NCBI RefSeq assembly: GCF_900104095.1
Contig: NZ_FNJO01000018.1
Span: 46,832-110,831 of the forward strand
Length of the DNA: 64,000 nucleotides
Source: Ralstonia sp. 25mfcol4.1
GTDB taxonomy: Bacteria; Pseudomonadota; Gammaproteobacteria; Burkholderiales; Burkholderiaceae
Reading direction: 5' to 3'
Shown here one piece after another: positions 27,002 through 36,626 of this stretch. Position numbers and translations under genes: made by a program. The notes under the pieces were generated by a model. It searched no databases and had not been told where the DNA came from. It was given only the letters and a program-made list of their open reading frames with translations. Every line of letters begins with the position of its first letter. The stretch's first letter is position 1.

Positions 27002-27735
27002 GCGAGTAGCACGTCGGCTTCGGTCTCAGCGGGCTGGGAACGCAGTATTCGCGCTCTCGTACTGCCTGGCGGAAGATCCAGCCCGACACCCGGCGCCACG
27101 CCGATGCTGACAATAGACGGGGTTGCATAAGCGCGCCACGCGTCGTCCATCATCATGCGGACACTGGACGCCAGAATTTCGGGAGATGCGGCAACGACGC
27201 GATGCAGACATGCGAGAGCGTTCTGTGACGCCAGCGCTGAAAGCCGTATGGATATGGCTTTTGGATCAGTCTCGCTCGCATCCAGGATGGCCGCGCCTGC
27301 GAGGATGCGCGCCGCAGTCACGAGATTGCGCGAACCCGACGTGATCCAATGTCCCGAGCGGATCAGTGGCAAGTGCCGAGCTTCGCCCGTGGCCAGTGCG
27401 ATCGCCGGGACGCCCTGTTCGAGTGCGGTGCGCAATGCATCGACGGGGCCCATAAGATTCCACGAGGCCTGGAACGATGGTCCGGCAAGGCCCTCGACGT
27501 TGACCATATGCACGATCATGTCGGCGGGCGCTCCATCCTCGTGTTCCGACCAGACGATACGCTGGTCGGCAGCATTCAACGTAGCCACCATCGCGCGAAG
27601 TGCGTCGGCTGGGATACCCCAGCGCTGCAAGGACACTCGGATCGCCGGCACGTTGCCGACATCGTTGGCAATATTCGGATCGGTACGATGTTCGCGGTGG
27701 CTGGCATGGTCGCTACTACCCGTAAGGTGTGGCAT
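26944..27735 (-). CDS. Protein of unknown function convergent to the WYL gene
   Basis: 263 aa, soluble, with no signal or membrane segment and no motif I recognise. The first 35 residues are low in hydrophobics and may be disordered; an alternative start within them is possible. The middle has a regular alternation of short helices and strands (MIVHMVNVEGLAGPSF, GVPAIALATGEARHLPLI). Its 3' end overlaps the WYL gene. Two 17-bp palindromes lie 50-102 bp upstream of its start, suggesting dedicated regulation. It sits just inside the right 18-bp direct repeat, so it may belong to the same island. Confidence 0.65.
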   Translation of the reverse strand: MPHLTGSSDHASHREHRTDPNIANDVGNVPAIRVSLQRWGIPADALRAMVATLNAADQRIVWSEHEDGAPADMIVHMVNVEGLAGPSFQASWNLMGPVDALRTALEQGVPAIALATGEARHLPLIRSGHWITSGSRNLVTAARILAGAAILDASETDPKAISIRLSALASQNALACLHRVVAASPEILASSVRMMMDDAWRAYATPSIVSIGVAPGVGLDLPPGSTRARILRSQPAETEADVLLAYPWPNLFNPLEPDVLASS

Positions 27736-27784
27736 GGGGGGCCCGGTCTGGCTGGTTGTGATGTAGCCAGTTTTGGGCCCGAGG

Positions 27785-27837
27785 TGGACGTTCAGTGTCC
27801 AGAACGGTGCGCGTTTGAGCTGGACATAGGATGTCCA
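27785..27837. promoter_or_regulatory. Pair of TGGAC-N7-GTCCA palindromes
   Basis: TGGACGTTCAGTGTCCA (27785-27801) and TGGACATAGGATGTCCA (27821-27837) share the same half sites and spacing, with starts 36 bp apart. They lie upstream of the leftward 263-aa gene. They look like tandem operators or recombinase-accessory sites next to the right direct repeat. Confidence 0.6.
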
Positions 27838-27983
27838 GTTCGCCAGTTAGCTTGTTGCCCCTTATCAGCGGGCGACGGCTGATTCAACCGATCGAACTAC
27901 TATTCGCATGGGACGTCGGGCGATCAGGGAGGACAGGTAAAGGGTAGTCCGAGTGTCGAAACATCATTCCGAAGTACACACCT

Positions 27984-28001
27984 CATTTAACATAAATTGC
28001 G
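27984..28001. repeat. Right copy of 18-bp direct repeat with XerD-arm-like half site
   Basis: Identical over 18 bp to 19682-19699 and in the same orientation; about 8.3 kb apart. Likely attachment-site remnants or element ends delimiting the Mrr/two-gene/WYL island. Confidence 0.7.
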
Positions 28002-28723
28002 GTCGATCCCGCGCTGTTAGTGCCAAAGTGGAATAGGTGCTGCATAAGACACGTTACTCATGATCTTCAGCCTGCCAAAGTAGGTTGAGGGAGGACCGCC
28101 CGCGATGGCTGAATTCCAGCGCCCCTTCTTCAAATGAGCGGTAACTTCAGCCGTGGAGCCCCGAGCAGCCACGCTAGGGCCGTGTTGTGATCAGGCCCTT
28201 CCAACTCCCGTCGCCAGGCGAGGGCATCAGCACTTGGCAGTCAATGCTCAGTTAGTGACAGATAGCAATGCAGCGCAAAATGCCGCGCGGCTACTATGGG
28301 CCCTACGGCGGGGAGGCGTGCCAGCGAGTGTGGGCGTTGTCAATGCCCTCGGGGACAGGATCAACCGCAACCCCAAGACGGGCCAGACCTGGTCGGGGCG
28401 CGGTAGGGCTGAAAGCCAGGTCGGCGGGCGCGGCCGGTGCTGCTCCAATTCTAACTAGCGGACTCAGCAGGCCTGGCGGCGGCCATTGCGCAGGAAGCCC
28501 AAGGGGTAGAGCCGGGCAGAACCGGGGACCTTGCGCGCGTAGGGTTCGCAGGCTCGCCGGGCGTAGTCGAAGGGACCGAGCAGGTGGCACAGGCGGCAAT
28601 GTGGAATCGTTCAGGTAGGTCGTGGCCTGGCAGTGCGGACAGGGATGATATCGTACGCTCTTGGTCGCTGCGTCGACGCTACGCAGGTGCAACACTTGGT
28701 ATCAAGAGGGGACATCAGCCGCC
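28002..28723. other. Gene-poor stretch upstream of the Wadjet operon
   Basis: Short overlapping frames occur on both strands but none has a convincing start, domain or composition. The segment should contain the Wadjet promoter; no clear sigma-70 match was found. Confidence 0.5.
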
Positions 28724-30154
28724 ATGGTGGATTCGGGTTATCCGCAGTTCTTTCGTCCGCTGACACTGAAGAGACGCCGGTTGATCGCCGCCTGCATCCG
28801 CGCATTCTATGCGCGGCTTTATGGTTCCCATGCTGACTACCGTTCCATCCTCGGGCGCGAGGACTTGCGTGACCTGTTCGTTCAGACCATACAGTCTGCC
28901 GCGCTGTCGGCCGACCTTGCCGGGGAAGATGGCGACGATGGATTCAACGCCGGTGACCTTGCAGACGACCAAAAGCTGGCAAGCGCCATCGTGCGCCTCC
29001 TCGTCGCGGACGGCTGGCTCGAAACCGCGGAGGATCGCGTCCGACTGATAACAGCCTATCGCTTCACCCGCGCCGGAAAGATCTTTGCTCAGGCGCTGAC
29101 GCTAGCCGACCGTCCACGGGAACGGACCCGTCAGCGCAACATGCGCTCCTGCAAGAACGCACTGAGCGCTTTCATCGAGCGCCGCGACGTGGAAGACCTG
29201 CTCGACGCCTACGAGTATGCGGATCGGGTTATTGCCGACCTCTCCGAGGACATCGAACTCTTCTACGACCTGGCCCGCAAGATATTGCTCGATGCGCATG
29301 TGCAGGGCAATTGGGATGGGTTCATAGAGTTCGTAGAACGACGTTTTCGTGACGAATTCTCGCCCCGGCTGGTCTATGACAATGCCGAGCGCCACCGCCT
29401 GGACATTGGGGCGCTGATCGAACGTCTTAACGAATTGAGTGCAGCCGAGATGCAATCCATTGACGATGACCTGGCCAACCACGCGGCGTGGGCCGCGCAG
29501 TCCGCGCCGGACGGGGCAATCTTGAGATGGATGCTGGATCGGATCGACGAGATGGTGACTGCGGCCTGTCGGACGAAGCAGCCGGAATTGTTCCGGGCCA
29601 TGGAAAGCTATGTCCGCCGCCATGTGGTCTTGTTGTCGCAGAGTCTGTTCATGGGGGCATCGGGCAGCGGGGCCGCATTGTCCGCGCTGATCCGCCGCCT
29701 TGGGGAGATGCCAGAGCGGGAGCAAGGCGCATGGCTGGAGCGGCAGGGAGCCGTGCTGGCACCGGTAAGCGTGGCGCTTTATGATCCCGCCGCGGTGCAT
29801 CCGAGAAAGGCAGCCGAGCGTAACCGGGCACAGGCGGTGAGCATTGTTCCGGAAATCACACGGGAAGAGCGTTTGCGTCAATTCGTACGGCAATCGGCGG
29901 AGCGGGCCTTCTCCCTGTCGCATCACGATGTCGTGGATTACCTGCTCGGCGCCATGCGTGGCTCAGGCGGGCTGCGCCTGTCCGAGTTGCCGGTCGACGA
30001 TGCCATCCAAGCGTTATCGTTGTTGCGGGCCGTCGAGGCTGCACGGGACCATGAGGGGCTAGAGGTGGAACGGCTAGACGCCGAGCCGCTGGACAATGCC
30101 ATCATGTCTGGCACCGACTATGCAATCAGGAGGCGATACATCGACCATGGATGA
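28724..30154 (+). CDS. jetA: Wadjet defence protein JetA (kleisin-like subunit)
   Basis: 476 aa from the ATG at 28724 (the frame is open from 28661). It is the first of four overlapping genes with the JetA-B-C-D order. The protein is helical, with the JetA/MukF-like start PQFFRPLTLKRRRLIAACI and winged-helix-like N-terminal region. In Wadjet complexes JetA bridges the SMC-like JetC dimer and recruits JetB. The operon recognises and cleaves closed circular DNA such as plasmids. The stop overlaps the jetB start by 8 bp. The Wadjet type was not determined. Confidence 0.87.
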   Translation: MVDSGYPQFFRPLTLKRRRLIAACIRAFYARLYGSHADYRSILGREDLRDLFVQTIQSAALSADLAGEDGDDGFNAGDLADDQKLASAIVRLLVADGWLETAEDRVRLITAYRFTRAGKIFAQALTLADRPRERTRQRNMRSCKNALSAFIERRDVEDLLDAYEYADRVIADLSEDIELFYDLARKILLDAHVQGNWDGFIEFVERRFRDEFSPRLVYDNAERHRLDIGALIERLNELSAAEMQSIDDDLANHAAWAAQSAPDGAILRWMLDRIDEMVTAACRTKQPELFRAMESYVRRHVVLLSQSLFMGASGSGAALSALIRRLGEMPEREQGAWLERQGAVLAPVSVALYDPAAVHPRKAAERNRAQAVSIVPEITREERLRQFVRQSAERAFSLSHHDVVDYLLGAMRGSGGLRLSELPVDDAIQALSLLRAVEAARDHEGLEVERLDAEPLDNAIMSGTDYAIRRRYIDHG

Positions 30155-30833
30155 AATTACGATTAGCCAACTGGTGGAGGCGGAACTGAAGGCGGGGGGC
30201 GTCAGGCCGGAGGCGTTCCAGCAGATTCTCGGCCGCCTGTTCGGGCTGTCCATCCTGCACCGGGAAGACAGCGCCATCGAGCGTCAGCTCTATGATGACG
30301 CCGTGCGTATCGAGGTCCTGCTCAATGCGTATTTCAACGTGGGCGGCTTCCGGCTCCTGCACGAGCGGCATCAGAGTTATTTCCGGCTTTACCCGCCAGG
30401 GGCGCGCGTGCCGGGACTACCCGCCGAGGACGACGCTATTGCGGTGGACGCCGTGCGGGCGAAGCTCTCCGCGGATTTCGTGGCATGCTGCCTGGTACTT
30501 CGCTTGCTGTACAACGAAAGCCTGCGGCTAGGCTCGATCAATGAGCGCAACGAGGCGCTCGTTACCGTTGAGTACTTGAATGCCACGCTGACTGCCCAGG
30601 CGCGTCGCTCACTGCCAGCCAAGACTGCGCGGGAGAAGCTCTTCGCCGACCTGAAGCGCGCCCGCCTGATCGACTACCGGGCGGACTCCGAGGTGGAAGA
30701 TGCTGACGCTCTGGTCGCCATTCGTGGAACGATCCTGCAGTTCGTGGCGGATTCCGCTATCGATGCCCTGCTGGTCGAAACACGGGCACCCGTGTCGGCC
30801 GTCACGTCGCCGGAGCCTGAAGATGAAGCTTGA
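30147..30833 (+). CDS. jetB: Wadjet defence protein JetB (DUF4194, KITE-like subunit)
   Basis: 228 aa from the ATG at 30147, overlapping the end of jetA. The N-terminal part (QLVEAELKAGGVRPEAFQQI) and the central NAYFNVGGFRLLHERHQSYF, then FRLYPPG block match the DUF4194/MukE-like family. It forms the winged-helix accessory dimer that binds the kleisin JetA. Its 3' end overlaps jetC by 11 bp, indicating translational coupling. Confidence 0.88.
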   Translation: MDEITISQLVEAELKAGGVRPEAFQQILGRLFGLSILHREDSAIERQLYDDAVRIEVLLNAYFNVGGFRLLHERHQSYFRLYPPGARVPGLPAEDDAIAVDAVRAKLSADFVACCLVLRLLYNESLRLGSINERNEALVTVEYLNATLTAQARRSLPAKTAREKLFADLKRARLIDYRADSEVEDADALVAIRGTILQFVADSAIDALLVETRAPVSAVTSPEPEDEA

Positions 30834-33800
30834 GAAGCTCATCCTGGTCAACTGGGGTTTCGTGGTGTCCCGGGAATACCCCTTTGGCCACACCACCTTG
30901 CTATCGGGTTCGACCGGCGTTGGGAAGTCTTCTTTCCAAGACGCAATTCAGCTGGTCATGACCGGCGGCAAGCAGCACATCAACGTTTTCAACTCCGCGC
31001 AGGATGAGAGCGGTGTCTCGCGTGCGGGTGGCAAGGTGAGGCGGACGCTGGCGTCCTATGCGGTAGGCATGCGCGACAATCTATGCGTTCGACCTTATGG
31101 GTCTCACACCTATGTCGTAGCGGTCTTCGCGCCCGATGAGGGGGAGTCCGCCGAACCATTCACCGCCGTGGTAGCGGTGGAAGCCGTCGTGTCCGGTACG
31201 CGCGAGCAAGGTCGAAGCGTCGACGTGGCGCGCAAGCTCTACTTTGTGCTGCCAGGCAGCCGCGCAATCGAGGCGGATTTCATCGAGTCCCGCAAGGGCA
31301 ATTCGATTACGGCCGTGAAGGTCGAGGATATATACCATCGGCTGCGCCAGCGCTATCCGCGCGTTCTGCCGTTCGAGAACAGTATCGAAGACTATCTGTG
31401 CAAGCTCTATGCCGAGTTTCGCGGTGGCGGCAAGACGCTTGTGGGGCCGCGTGAGGCCGAAGCCGCGGCGCGGGCTTTTGTCCAGTCCATTGCCCGCAAG
31501 ACCGTCGGCTCGGTGGACGAGCTGATCCGGGAGCAAGTGCTAGCCGAGCCTGATTTCTCCGATCAGATCGGGCATATCGCTTCGCTCATGCAAAACGTAC
31601 AGCGTCTGCGCAAGATCGCCACCGAATTACTGGCATGCCGGGAGCGGCTGGGCGTGCTGAAGGCACACGCGGATGCGTTCCTGGATGCGTTCGAAGAGGC
31701 CATGGAGGCCGAACTGGGTGAGGCGCTGCGCCGGCAGCAGGATGTCGAGGAGGAAATCCAAAGACTGGAGGCCAGCCGGCGCCGTGCCTTAGCCGATGTC
31801 GAAAAACAGCAGGCGCTTGCCGACCGGCATGCACAGGCGTTAAAGCGCGCCACGGAAATGCATGGCACGGCGAAGGGGCGACTCAACGGCAATCCGGTGG
31901 CCCAGGAGCGTGAGCGCCTCGGCCGCGAGATGACCGTGGCCACTGAAAGTCGATCGCAAATCGCGTTGGACGTCCTAGCCGCCCTGACGGGCTTGCGAGG
32001 CGTGCTGGACGAACTGGCTACCCTGGCTAAACAGCCGGCACCCCAGGCCTGCGCCTACGCACCCCATGTGGAGCGTCTCGTTGTCGAGGCCGCGGCGATC
32101 GATGCCACCGACGGCCGAGCTGCCGCGCGTGAATTGGCGGCAATGCTGACAGGCGCGCAGATTGACCCGGCAAGCTTGCAGCGCGACCGGTTCGCCAGGA
32201 TGGATGCCGCCCTGGCTTCCATTTCGCAGCAATTGAACAGCGCCGAAGGCCTATATGGCGCAGTGATACAGGAGCAGGTGCGGGAGTCTGATCGCGCTGC
32301 CGCTCTGCAAGGCGAAATCGACGAGCTGAAGCGGCGCCGGCAAGGGCTTGAAGACGGCCACTTTGATTTGCCGGCGCATGTGGAGGCCGCAGTCCGGCAT
32401 CTGGAAACTCAGATACCGGCCGCCCGTCCTCAGGTGCTTTGCAACCTTGTTCAGCCGCGTGAGGGCTCACGCTGGCAGAACGCCATCGAAGGGCTTTTGG
32501 GCGGCAACCGCTTCGTAATCCTCGTGGACCCGCAGTACGAGGCGAGCGCTATTCGGTCGATGCGGCATGAGATGCCGGCGGTTAGGCAAGGGCGAGAAGC
32601 TTCTGTGGTGCAGGGTGAACTCGCCAAACGGCGGGCGGAAAACCAAGCGCTGTCGCCCGATGCCGTACTGCAGGAGCTGGTGATCGCCGATGAGACCGCG
32701 CGCGCCTATCTGGTTGCAAGCTACGGCCGTTATGTCAAGGTAGCGGATGCGCAGGCGCTGCGCGGCGCGCCACAGGCACTGACCATGGACGGCATGGCCA
32801 GCGGTGGGTTCAAGATGTTCTCGTCGTGGGTGGAGGATGGCGAACTTGCCTTCGGTGCAGAGGCGCGGCGTAAGCGCGTGGTAAGGCTTTCCCGTGAGAT
32901 CGAAGAAAAGACGCGAGAAAGGGACACACATCGTGCAAGCGCTGCGGCGTTGGCCGCTTGGGGCGCGCGTTTGCTCGGGCTGAAGCTTGTCCCAATCGCG
33001 CCAATGCTGGACAAGCTGGGTGAGACGCAGCGCGGACTGAGTAGTCTCGCAGCGGAGCTCGCCAGTCTGGATGATTCCGATCTCATCGCGCTGGAGCGCC
33101 GCGTCTCGCGTGCGGAACAGTTATTGGACGGCCACCAACGCCTATCCAATACTGCATCGCGCTTGGCGGGCGACGCGCAGGGGCAGGCGCGTGGCTTCGA
33201 ACGGAACATCGCTGACGCCGAGGCTAAGCTTGCGGGGTGCCAAGACGGGGTGAGGCAGGTCAACGCCCGCGTCGCAGAACTGATTCGGCTCAATCCACAC
33301 TTCGATCCGGTCCGGCTGGACCGGCGCGCCCGGGATGCAGCCATGGAGCAGACCTCCGCGTCCTTCGATGGACGGCGACGCCAGCAGGCCGGCCTCTACC
33401 GCCAGGAGCGGGAGGCATTCGAGCGAAAATTGGAGGCACATAACCTATTGTCTTCGTCGTTCGATGAACGAGTCGACTTTCAGCCTTGCCAGTCAACACA
33501 GGGGGAGTACGAGTGGCAAGCCTATGGCTGCATACCCGCCGCCCGGCGGCAGATCGCGGCCATGCTAGAACGGCTGGACCAAGTGCGCATTCTGAACAAC
33601 ACCAGCGAGCTGCGGGTGCCGAGAAGAGCTTCAACAATACCTTCAGTACGCATTTCGCGTTGGCCGTACGCACTGCGGTGGAGCAGGGCATCGATCCCCT
33701 CAAGCGGCTCAACGAGAAGCTCAAGCGACTGGCATTCGGCGAAGACCGTTTCGAGATCGAATACGGGCAGATGGTTAAGGAGTACAAGAAGTACTTCGAC

Positions 33801-34493
33801 CTGTTCCAGGAATTGAACCGGCTAGCCGAGACGCAAACGCCGGTGGACCTATTCTCGGCGGACGCAGGCGTGCTGTCGGCCGACAGCGTCGTGGCGCTGG
33901 ACGACATCAAGCTGCTATTGCTCGACACCAACCGCGACCACGCGTTGCGGCGACTGAAGGACATAGCAGACTACCGAAACTATCGCCAATATGACATCCG
34001 CAAGTATTCGGAAGATGGACGCGAGGCGTCCTTGGCGAGAATGGCAACGTTCTCGGGAGGCGAGTTGATGACGCCGGCCTATCTCGTAAGGGCCGCAGTG
34101 CTGGCCCAGGCATTTCGCCAGTTCGAGAAGACGCCGAGCCTGAAACTGATGATGATCGACGAGGCCTTCGACAAGATGGATGAGGGGCGCACTGCTGCAG
34201 TGATGCGTTACCTTAACGAGAATCTCGGCCTGCAACTGGTCGTTGCCATGCCCTCCCGCGCGTCTGGCCCACTGCTCGAGTTGTTCAGTTTCGAGCATCG
34301 TTTTTCCCTGATGAAGGTGGAGGGTCTGGCAGGGGAACTAGATAAGATTACCGAGGTGGACAGTTCCCTGTTGAAGGCCGACCGGCTGCAAGCCCTCTGG
34401 ACTGAACGCCGTGAGGCGGTGCAGCGTGAAGCGGCATGGCAGTTCGACATTCAGGAGGCACGCAAGCAGTTGATCTCGGACATAGGGACATGA
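30823..34493 (+). pseudogene. jetC: Wadjet condensin ATPase JetC with a single frameshift
   Basis: An SMC/MukB-like ATPase of about 1223 aa if the frame is restored. The N-terminal half (start 30823) has Walker A GSTGVGKSSFQDAIQLVM and a long coiled coil with a hinge near the middle. Near 33614-33616 (GGG) the frame breaks: LNNTSELR continues in the next frame as AEKSFNNTFSTHF. The distal part holds the ABC signature TFSGGELMTPAYLV and Walker B LKLMMIDEAFDKMD. A one-base loss from a GGGG run explains the shift. Without correction the product lacks signature and Walker B and cannot hydrolyse ATP normally. A sequencing error, a real inactivating mutation or slippage correction are all possible. 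Confidence 0.88.
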
Positions 34494-35653
34494 GCGCAGA
34501 GGACCTTCTGGCGCGCCGGCCGGCAGCCCTGACCGCGTTGCTGAATGCACTGGTGGACCGCATCGAGGCTAAGCCATTTGCTGAGAGGCGCCGCGACATC
34601 AGCTTCTCGTTGCGTGCCGAGACGTGGCCGGAATTTTTTGCCATTGCCCTGCACGGCGAACGCATGTTCGTGTGGCGCGCCCTGGAAGCGCTGCAGGCGC
34701 AGCCCGGGTTGGCGCTGGTGCTCGACCAACGGCGCGGCCAGCGGGATCTCGACATCTGGGAGCGCTCACCGAAGCTTGTCATTGCTGAAAGAGCGGAGGC
34801 ATTTCTTCGCGACGAGACGGGGCGTCAGCCCAGTGCCTTGGTCACCTGGATGGCTCAGTGGCGGCAGGCCGTGCCGGCGCGCTTTAGCAACGCGGCGCTG
34901 TGCGAGCGACTGCTGTCCCGCCCGGTCCTCATCCTCTCACGTTCACCGGAGCACGTGCTGGAGCGTTTTGCGGACATCTCGGCGCTTGCGGGCGAGAACC
35001 TCATGCTCCATGAAGTCGCAAGCCGGCAGTTCTGGGGATTGTCTAAAATTCTTAACGGCCAGCAGGAAGCCATTGCCTTGTTGCTTGACACGGACGTCTG
35101 CCCGTTTCCGGACAAGCCGGTGCAACTGCTGGTAGCCACCCGTACAGCCGATCCTGCCGCCCCGATTCTGTTTGTGGAAAACGCCGCAACTTTTGAAGCG
35201 ATGGCGGCGGGGAGGATAAGCGCTGCCGAAGGATTTGTCCTGATATATGCATCAGGCTACAAGGCAAGCGCGAGGCGCCTGCGCCAGCCGATGGGGAGCT
35301 CGGTTTATTTCGCCCCTAGCGTGTTTGAGCGGAATACGGCATTGGGGCTCAGCGTTCTTACGTGGCTGCACGGCAACGACATGACGCGCCCTGTTCATTT
35401 CTGGGGCGACCTGGATTTTGCCGGGATGGGGATCCTCAAGGAGTTGCGAGTAGTGTTCCCAGAAGCACAAGCATGGCAGGCTGGCTACGATGCGCTGCTT
35501 ACACACCTGTTCGCCGAGGAATCCCACGCCCCGGATGAGGCAAAGAAGTCGGGGCAGACCGATCCTGGCCTTACCGGATGCCGTTATGCAGATGAAGTGC
35601 TGCTTCCGGCACTACGTAGGCTTGGCCGATTTGTCGATCAAGAAAGTCTGTAG
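34490..35653 (+). CDS. jetD: Wadjet nuclease JetD (DUF3322/DUF2220, Toprim)
   Basis: 387 aa from the ATG at 34490, overlapping the jetC stop (ATGA). The N-terminal arm domain (residues 1-180) matches DUF3322. The C-terminal Toprim/DUF2220 domain has a catalytic Glu in ILFVENAATFEAM and the Asp pair in VHFWGDLDFAGMGIL. JetD cleaves the circular DNA that the JetABC motor has reeled in. It is intact, so the operon's weak point is the frameshift in jetC. Confidence 0.92.
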   Translation: MSAEDLLARRPAALTALLNALVDRIEAKPFAERRRDISFSLRAETWPEFFAIALHGERMFVWRALEALQAQPGLALVLDQRRGQRDLDIWERSPKLVIAERAEAFLRDETGRQPSALVTWMAQWRQAVPARFSNAALCERLLSRPVLILSRSPEHVLERFADISALAGENLMLHEVASRQFWGLSKILNGQQEAIALLLDTDVCPFPDKPVQLLVATRTADPAAPILFVENAATFEAMAAGRISAAEGFVLIYASGYKASARRLRQPMGSSVYFAPSVFERNTALGLSVLTWLHGNDMTRPVHFWGDLDFAGMGILKELRVVFPEAQAWQAGYDALLTHLFAEESHAPDEAKKSGQTDPGLTGCRYADEVLLPALRRLGRFVDQESL

Positions 35654-35704
35654 CGTCGGATCCCCATACCAGACAACGACGCGAAAACCTGCCAGGCAAA
35701 GCGT

Positions 35705-35725
35705 ATTGAGAAGCGCATTCTCAAT
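35705..35725 (+). terminator. Short hairpin after jetD
   Basis: ATTGAGAA and TTCTCAAT form an 8-bp stem around GCGCA about 50 bp after the jetD stop. No T tract follows, so terminator strength is doubtful. Confidence 0.35.
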
Positions 35726-35919
35726 GCTCCGTGCTCCTCGAAGCAGACTGTAGATCGAATGACCGGCGCAGAGCTTGAGCCCAGGGGATCTGCATGGGAC
35801 CGTGATATGTCAGGCCAATTCTTCGGTCGTCACAACGTTCTTCCAAATTGGAGGGTTACTTGGGAATGGCCAGGGCGAGCTCCCCTTAGCAACTCGTGAG
35901 GAGCAAGCGTGCGGGAAGG

Positions 35920-35966
35920 TTGAATCAGCTGCCTTGCGCCTGTATGATATCTACGTTTTGTAGATA
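35920..35966 (+). promoter_or_regulatory. vapBC promoter with overlapping operator
   Basis: A sigma-70 promoter TTGAAT (35920-35925) - 17 bp - TATGAT (35943-35948) is followed at 35948-35966 by a perfect palindrome TATCTAC-GTTTT-GTAGATA that touches the -10 box. This is the classical layout for autorepression by the VapB/VapBC complex. A run of eight A and six G (GGGGGG, a strong Shine-Dalgarno) then leads to the vapB ATG. Confidence 0.8.
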
Positions 35967-35985
35967 CAAAAAAAGGGGGGTAAAA

Positions 35986-36228
35986 ATGGAATTTGCCAAG
36001 ATCTTCCGCCATGGCGGCTCCCAAGCCGTACGTTTGCCCAAGGACTATCGTTTCGACAGTGCGGAAGTGCGGATTCGCCGACACGGCGCCGCCGTTATCC
36101 TGGAACCAGTCCCGCAAGATTGGGCCTGGCTATCACCGCTGATCGGACCAGTCGATGCGGATTTTGAGGCAGCGGCGGTCTCCCAGCCTGGGGAGCAGGA
36201 GCGGCCTGGCCTGGACGTCTTTGAATGA
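35986..36228 (+). CDS. vapB: VapB-type antitoxin (AbrB/SpoVT fold)
   Basis: 80 aa from the ATG at 35986, chosen because it follows the GGGGGG Shine-Dalgarno and leads straight into the swapped-hairpin DNA-binding domain (KIFRHGGSQAVRLPKDYRF). The C-terminal tail (PVDADFEAAAVSQPGEQE) would neutralise the toxin. The stop overlaps the toxin start (ATGA). The protein should repress its own operon through the palindrome at 35948-35966. Confidence 0.93.
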   Translation: MEFAKIFRHGGSQAVRLPKDYRFDSAEVRIRRHGAAVILEPVPQDWAWLSPLIGPVDADFEAAAVSQPGEQERPGLDVFE

Positions 36229-36626
36229 AGTATCTTCTCGATACCAACGCGGTGATCGCGATGCTCAAGGGCGAGCCCAACATGCTTGCCCGTCTGCGAA
36301 CGCATTTGCCGGCGGACTTCGGGATGCCGTCCATCGTTGCTCACGAGTTGTACTACGGGGCTTACAAGAGCCAGCGCGCGGCGGCGAACCTTGCGCGAAT
36401 CGAAGCGTTGCAGCTTGAGGTGGTGCCATTTGATACGGAGGACGCCCAGCACGCAGGCGAAATTCGTGCACAACTGGCGGCCGCTGGTACGCCGATCGGC
36501 CCTTATGACACCTTGATTGCCGGACAGGCGAGGGCGCGCAACCTCATTCTTGTGACACACAACGTACGCGAGTTTTCCCGTGTGACGCAGCTGCTGGTCG
36601 AAGACTGGCATGCTGGCGGCCACTAG
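36225..36626 (+). CDS. vapC: VapC-type PIN-domain toxin
   Basis: 133 aa with the PIN-domain acidic residues in place: Asp in MKYLLDTNAVIAMLKGEP, Glu in MPSIVAHELYYGAYKS, and Asp in GPYDTLIAGQARARNLILVT plus the distal HNVREFSRV. VapC toxins are Mg-dependent ribonucleases that cut tRNA or rRNA. It is translationally coupled to vapB. Its position just after the Wadjet operon suggests a maintenance or abortive role for the defence cluster, which is inference. Confidence 0.94.
   Translation: MKYLLDTNAVIAMLKGEPNMLARLRTHLPADFGMPSIVAHELYYGAYKSQRAAANLARIEALQLEVVPFDTEDAQHAGEIRAQLAAAGTPIGPYDTLIAGQARARNLILVTHNVREFSRVTQLLVEDWHAGGH

Noticed and set aside
28303..28695. 130-aa minus-strand frame with a CPHC motif upstream of jetA
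   Set aside because: Mostly Pro/Ala/Arg low complexity; a single CxxC is insufficient evidence for a gene.
31081..33344. Long minus-strand frames within jetC
   Set aside because: Antisense shadows over a recognised coiled-coil ATPase.
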